From Tanypteryx hageni (taxonomy: Eukaryota > Arthropoda > Insecta > Odonata > Petaluridae), in the NCBI GenBank assembly GCA_028673005.1, contig CM054114.1, forward strand, positions 25,258,369 through 25,322,368: a stretch of 64,000 nt of DNA, given 5' to 3'. Below the pieces are notes generated by a model. The model saw nothing but the letters and a program-made list of their open reading frames with translations, did not search any database and was not told where the DNA came from. The translations under genes and the position numbers were made by a program. Below are positions 59,101-64,000 of this stretch, in pieces. Position 1 is the first letter of the stretch. The number at the start of each line of letters is the position of its first letter.

Positions 59101-61004
59101 GAAAGAAATGCAAAACAAATTATGGAGAGTTTTAATAAAAAACTAATAATCAAATTGTAACGAATATAGCCTGTGCGTATGCAACTAAAACGCGTTTATA
59201 AATCACGCATTAAAATCCGCGAGATTCACTGTTTGTGGATGTTTACGCTAAGTAGCGAGTACCTAAACCTTCCCTACCTGTGAATTTTCTAGGATGGTGG
59301 AATATATATGCGTTGTACTATATACAGGAACATCGAATTTTCTTAGAATTTTAGACGAAAAACCTACCTGTGCCATATATGAGGGTATTTCCGGTATTTC
59401 CTGATAAAAAACTTTCCAAACATCTTCTATCTCTTTTTTAACTTTCAGCTATTAAACTAAGATTTAATCCAATTACATCGCATTCCGAGGCGATATGAAA
59501 ATCAAATTAACTAAAAGCAATAAAATGCTTAATATTATTTGATACAAACTCCATGTCAGAAAATGAGTCTACATGGCAATGAAATTAAATAAAAAACAGA
59601 AATATTTTGAACAATTTTTTTCTGTTCAGCTCAAAGTTGAAAACAATGCCGTTGTCATCGCGAAATGATAATTTTAAATGCAGAGAATCTAGTTTATTGG
59701 TCGCGATATCCGGAAAGATATATTCCATCAGCTCGCTCTGAATTTAATGAAAACGGGAGTATAAAAGATAAAATTCGCGCTATAAGTCGTGAGAAAGTGT
59801 ATGTTACGTGATGTAACACTGACTAAAAACATTTTGCGGCAAAATCTGTAAATCTATTACGCTCTGAATCCTATATGCGAGAATAAACGTTGATGATACC
59901 GTTTCTTAAATTTCTTTATTTTATTACGCATTCACACGCGTACAGAGCATGTTTCACTCAATTTAATAAAGATGTTTGCTTACAAATGTAATATAATATA
60001 ATAAATCAACTAACTGGGATCTGTGTCGGAGAAATAATTTTCAATCTACGTCAAAACACTGTTAAGTTCGTATTCCGCTTACCTTTTACAATTCGCTCAA
60101 ATAATTTTGCCGGATATTGTAACCTCTTTTCAGGGCACAACTCTTCTTTAATCACGAGTAAAACCACACGAAGTGGCTGGCTTTTCATCCGATGGACGGG
60201 ACAAAGATGCAGGATGCTGGATGCAACAATGGACGCAATTGTTGAAAACGTCTGCCTGCTCGGATGCGAGAGGAAAATGGGTTTAGCGGGAAACGCTGTT
60301 CTTAGAGCACGGAGAATATTTCATTCTGTCCATTGGGCATATATGGATTGACGGAGATATTATTATTTTAAAAATATTAATGACATCTTAACTTAAGTGA
60401 GCAAAAAATTCCTTTTATGGCATTTGAGATATGAAACAAAACACGGGAAGAGGGGTCAGTAAGTTAATCAGTTAACATGCATTGGATTTGTCGCAAATAT
60501 AACAATGACGGTGAAACTGCTAGAAGTTTTGTTGTTTTCAAACTTGAATATGGCAACATTAAATACCCTTTTAATAGCGACCCTTATACTAGTTTGTTGC
60601 TATAGCTGCACGTAAATTCACGTTAACTCCGAATGGATCGCGTTTCTTTGTAATAAAATTTGCAGAACTTCATTGAAATTATTCCTTTGATTTCTGGCAT
60701 TAAATATTTTTCGATCCTATCACAATTGAGTGAAAATACTAACGTTTAAAAACTCTCAAGTCTTATCTTACAGAAATACATATTTTTAACATAGATTCTC
60801 AACGTGTTATTTTATGTGTTGGTTTAACAAATTTGCGGAAACTTTTTATCACATCACACAATTGTTGACCGTATATCGAAATTGCCAGCACCTATTTCTT
60901 CCTTTTGTTGCCTTGAACGCAGAAAAAAAAATTATAGAAATAATATTTTAGGCAGTGTATGAATGATTTGTCAAATCTTTAACGTTAGTTAGTCCAAAAA
61001 AATC
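56117..61004. other. Unassigned DNA
   Basis: No gene or element recognised over almost 5 kb. A small inverted repeat GTTTGCTCCC / TGGGAGGCAAAC lies at 57298-57327. A moderately GC-richer segment is at 58480-58720. Short frames at 58191 and 58642 show no similarity. Confidence 0.5.
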
Positions 61005-61313
61005 GGACTGGCGGTGGCGGAGTGGTTAGAGCGTTGACATTCCACACAGCGGTCCCAAGTTCGAATCCGGCGGAGGTCGAATTTTACAACCTGAGATCGT
61101 CCCCTACTTGTGTGATTTGAGGAGACCGCACAAGTCAGCGCTCTGTCCTTCTGAAGGAACGTTAAGCAGTTGACACCTTGGTGCTCTTCGTAAAGAGTAT
61201 GCTAATGCCGGCACCAGGTTTCCCTCCTCCCTTGAGTGTGTTCGTTGTGAAAAGAATTATGGCCATCCAAGAGGTTGATTAGCCAGAAATACAAACCAAC
61301 AAGAACAACAACA
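61005..61313 (+). mobile_element. tRNA-derived SINE, copy 2, with target duplication
   Basis: The head GGCGGTGGCGGAGTGGTTAG (A-box region) and AGTTCGAATCCGGCGG (B-box) resemble a tRNA of the Ser/Leu kind. The body is shared with 33389-33715, and the tail is built of CAACAAGAACAACAACAA. It is flanked by AGTCCAAAAAAATC (60991-61004) and AGTCCAAAAAAGTC (from 61314), 13 of 14 identical. The body beyond the tRNA head and the target duplication rule out a free tRNA gene. Confidence 0.9.
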
Positions 61314-61445
61314 AGTCCAAAAAAGTCATTACACTTTAAAATAGGCCTTGACGTACTATGATTTAAAGGTGAGGGTTTACGTGAAAATTTTCAAGTATCA
61401 TGGGACAATATTGATGATAACAATTCGCCCAGAACTTCAGTATTT

Positions 61446-61715
61446 ATGCATGATTTAGGAACAAATGGCTGTGAGGTTACAACTACGCATAACATGAAAA
61501 AAAACGAGGTAGGTAAGTTCTTAGCGACAAAGGTTTTTTCTGACCAGCGGAGATTACGTTATTCAACAAGGTCGCGTTGTGTAAAACCGCGTTATGCAAA
61601 TTCAATACCTCATGGAAAACATCTCGTGTTCTTATTAGGTAACCACTTTTTACGCCACATACAAGCACAAAATGGGCCATTTATATGTGTATTTTATACG
61701 TGTGTGTGTGCATGA
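61446..61715 (+). other. Unrecognised open frame, not called as a gene
   Basis: An 89-codon frame followed by GT repeats (61696-61710). No similarity recognised. Codon content is unremarkable and no splice context is evident. Confidence 0.2.
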
Positions 61716-61790
61716 ATAAGTGTCACATTTTTATAGCAGAGCATAATGGAATCCGCTTCGGAAGAAATTGCGATAGAAAATGGCTTACTG

Positions 61791-62101
61791 CAGTGGCGCC
61801 TAAACTTTTCGGCTCGAGGGTTACATAGGACACTTTCTCGCTCATCGCGGACCACATGCAGCCGTAAATTAAGTTGAAAGATAATTTAGTGCAACAAAAG
61901 TGTTAAGTTTCGATGTGAACATTTATACATGTGATCTGTTTTAAATTTATTTATGAATTAGGAGATTAAAAGCATAAAGGCGAAATATGTTATTTTTATG
62001 ATGCTCTCTTTTCATTATGATGCATTTTTCCTTTAATAGTTAAACTCATGGCAAACCGGACGTGGCTCGAGGGCAGTAGATCGACCACGAATGGTTCACT
62101 G
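61791..62101. mobile_element. Possible non-autonomous hAT element, 311 bp
   Basis: It begins CAGTGGCGCCTAAACTTTT and ends ...GACCACGAATGGTTCACTG, so both termini carry CAGTG inward. TCGCGGACCACATG near the left end is a common hAT subterminal arrangement. The flanking octamers do not match, so the call is tentative. Confidence 0.5.
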
Positions 62102-62299
62102 CATTAAGATGGGAGGGAAGGAAGATTCTCAAAAGCTTTCTTTTGTTACAGTGAAAAAAAAACCGGGCTCTCCGTCAGAGTGCGTATCAAGCGCATTATG
62201 ACATATCTCACGTACATTATTATTAAGCGCAAACCTTTAGCAATAGAGATAGAGACAAAATTCGTTGCTATTGCAATACTGTTTTCTTTGTTATTGGCG

Positions 62300-63482
62300 T
62301 ACTAGCTGGAGTTACCCGGCTTCGCTCGGGAAAGAATTTTCTTTTAAGTGGCAAATGATTTCTATTTCTTGGGGCACCGCGCTGTCAGTGCCTCCAAATT
62401 TCTCAAATGTGTTATTCGAAGAAAAGGTTCATACATGATTTTAACTACAACCTAAAGAAACCATTGAAAAATTTGAGTTAGGCTTGTGCTTGTGGGTGTA
62501 TCTCAATGGAGAATCCATCATTTAATCAAGGCAGACTGCTTTTCCAAGATTATTTGGCATAATCGAGAAGTTTTATGAAAATAGAAATTACTCCGAGTGC
62601 ACCATAAGCCCTGAATTTTCGTTCCCCATTCCTTAATTACGCAAAGGATGCTTATCTATTCTATTGTAAAATTTTACCTTTAATATATTTACGCATTGAC
62701 GTCTTTCTTAATATCCACTAGGATAGATGCACCGAAGCCTTCATAGCAGCAATAAAATTATGTGGATTAGGTCAATACTATTAGCCAAAACGTAAACAAT
62801 AATCATAACCTTGGTAATAAAACAAATTTAAGTATATGTATCGATTTATGTCGCGATAAATCTTTCAATGTTAATGGTAAAAATAAGAATGTTACAATAT
62901 TCCTTAAATATCATTTGATTCACTTTAAAGATATTCATAGATTATATTTAATTCATTTGTACCCTTTAACTTGGCGTTGGTTATTCTTCTTCTAAGACTT
63001 GCCACGGCGTGGACTTTCCTTGTATTAATTATCTCCCTTTGAGGAGGACAACGATTAAGAAATTTAGCTTTGTTGCCGCCTGGAAAATGTTAATAAATTT
63101 TGCGCATAAAGGATAATTTCAAGCGATTTAACATGTAATATGACTAAACATGGACAGAATTAAAATAATGTTTTTCACGCGTAAAATAAGCTATTTTTCG
63201 TGAATATATGTTAACATTTAGGTATATTTATATCCACATTAGTGAAGGGCTGCATGGCATTTTGAGGTTTTTCTACACAATTTCTCCTGCATTTTATGGA
63301 AATAGTATTTTGTTGACCCCACGGGGTATAAGAAACCCCACGGTCTGAAAACCTAGACCATGTTCTTTCTTTTTTCCATGGGATGGCTCATGGAATATTT
63401 GAATCCGATAGCTTTAACGGTGTAAAAACGTATATGGGACATACAAACATACATATATACACACATTCATTTTTATATATTA
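62300..63482. repeat. Unclassified interspersed repeat (CCCGGCTTCGCTCGGG-type)
   Basis: The left edge reads CTAGCTGGAGTTACCCGGCTTCGCTCGGG, quoted here only by its core CCCGGCTTCGCTCGGG. The right edge, ACATACAAACATACATATAT then ATTCATTTTTATATATTAGA, resembles the simple-repeat end that accompanies this start in many arthropod genomes. The interior contains GCCTCCAAATTTCTCAAATG and ACCCCACGGGGTATAAGAAA segments but no protein. The central part may be unrelated sequence. Confidence 0.4.
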
Positions 63483-64000
63483 GATTGTCGGTTTCGGTGA
63501 AATTTCGAATTTAGCTTTGGTAGTGAGGGACAAATCATTGCAGTAACACAGAAGGCATTGCGTACCAATCCAAAAAAGCGCTCCACGATTTCTCACAGCA
63601 TCTATACGAACACTGGCAGAAGCGCATTGCGGCGCAGATAGGATGTTCTGAGGAAGGATTCGCTTAATGTTATTATCACCATAATAATAAATCAACTACT
63701 AAAATCAGTCAGACTTCGAAATTGCACAAACATCATCAATATTCCACAGCTTATAACTAAGAAACTATTAATAAAATATGAAGGGTTTCTGTTTCTGTGT
63801 ATACTATAGCTAAAGGTTAGTGCTTTGTAATAAGTACACTTGATTTGCTGTTAAGCCATTTTACTGTACTGTGTATGTTCAAAGGTAGCGAGAAATTCTT
63901 AACCGAATAATACTTAGCGCAAATCTCAAATGCAGATAGCGCACAGACATGAAGCCGACACGTTTATTAAAGAGGCGGTAGGGTCCTCCTCCTCATTCCC
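63483..64000. other. Unassigned DNA
   Basis: No recognised gene, RNA or repeat up to the window edge. Confidence 0.5.

Noticed and set aside
61005..61080. Functional tRNA gene
   Set aside because: The head has A- and B-box-like sequence but continues into a SINE body with an A-rich tail and lies between target duplications, and the same body occurs at 33.4-33.7 kb.

Overview
This is a eukaryotic nuclear window, most likely from an arthropod with a repeat-rich, AT-rich genome. The evidence is the repeat set: Penelope-like, RTE-like and jockey/L2-like retroelements, hAT, piggyBac, pogo/Tigger and Tc1/mariner (DD41D-type) transposons, a tRNA-derived SINE, and many long (TA)n, (GA)n and (CT)n microsatellites. 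I could not name the species. I found no convincing host protein-coding gene, rRNA or tRNA gene, and nothing prokaryotic. The window reads as intergenic or intronic DNA whose recognisable content is mobile elements and simple repeats.

Layout. 0-11 kb: a 14-bp perfect hairpin (871-902), one copy of an interspersed repeat (1050-1290), a hAT-type MITE (2951-3222), two Penelope-like fragments on the minus strand tied to (TA)n tracts (3792-4162; 5552-6185), a diverged duplication (4340-5030), a decayed minus-strand hAT transposase tail (6738-8262) and a GA tract fused to a LINE 3' end (9986-10590). 12.7-16.3 kb: a decayed BED/hAT transposon whose reading runs straight into the 3' half of a piggyBac transposase. 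16.4-30 kb: GC-richer islands, a three-unit tandem repeat (19180-19630), further copies of the 1.1-kb repeat, a hAT MITE, a 138-bp palindrome, a pogo/Tigger relic and long purine/pyrimidine tracts. 30.8-41 kb: two hAT non-autonomous elements (one with a good target duplication, one with a weaker one), a SINE with its target duplication, a CpG-rich island (33.95-34.75 kb) and a long palindromic MITE (36222-36462). 41-43 kb: a 1.5-kb polypyrimidine tract. 47-51.2 kb: a nested stack, in which a jockey/L2-like LINE sits in a CT-rich minisatellite and an RTE-like LINE with a long open reverse transcriptase frame sits inside its 3' UTR. 51.3-56.1 kb: a third Penelope-like fragment, a possible solo LTR, and two Tc1/mariner elements in opposite orientation. 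56-64 kb: mostly unassigned DNA, a second SINE with target duplication, a hAT-like MITE and an unclassified interspersed repeat.

The elements do not form a pathway; they record successive insertions. The best-preserved coding sequence is the RTE-like reverse transcriptase (48702-50861). The most intriguing signal is the Penelope-like family: three copies keep a hammerhead-like hairpin or its remnant, a conserved GTRAGTGYT (5'-splice-donor-like) sequence and a (TA)n end, and one copy is folded back on itself.
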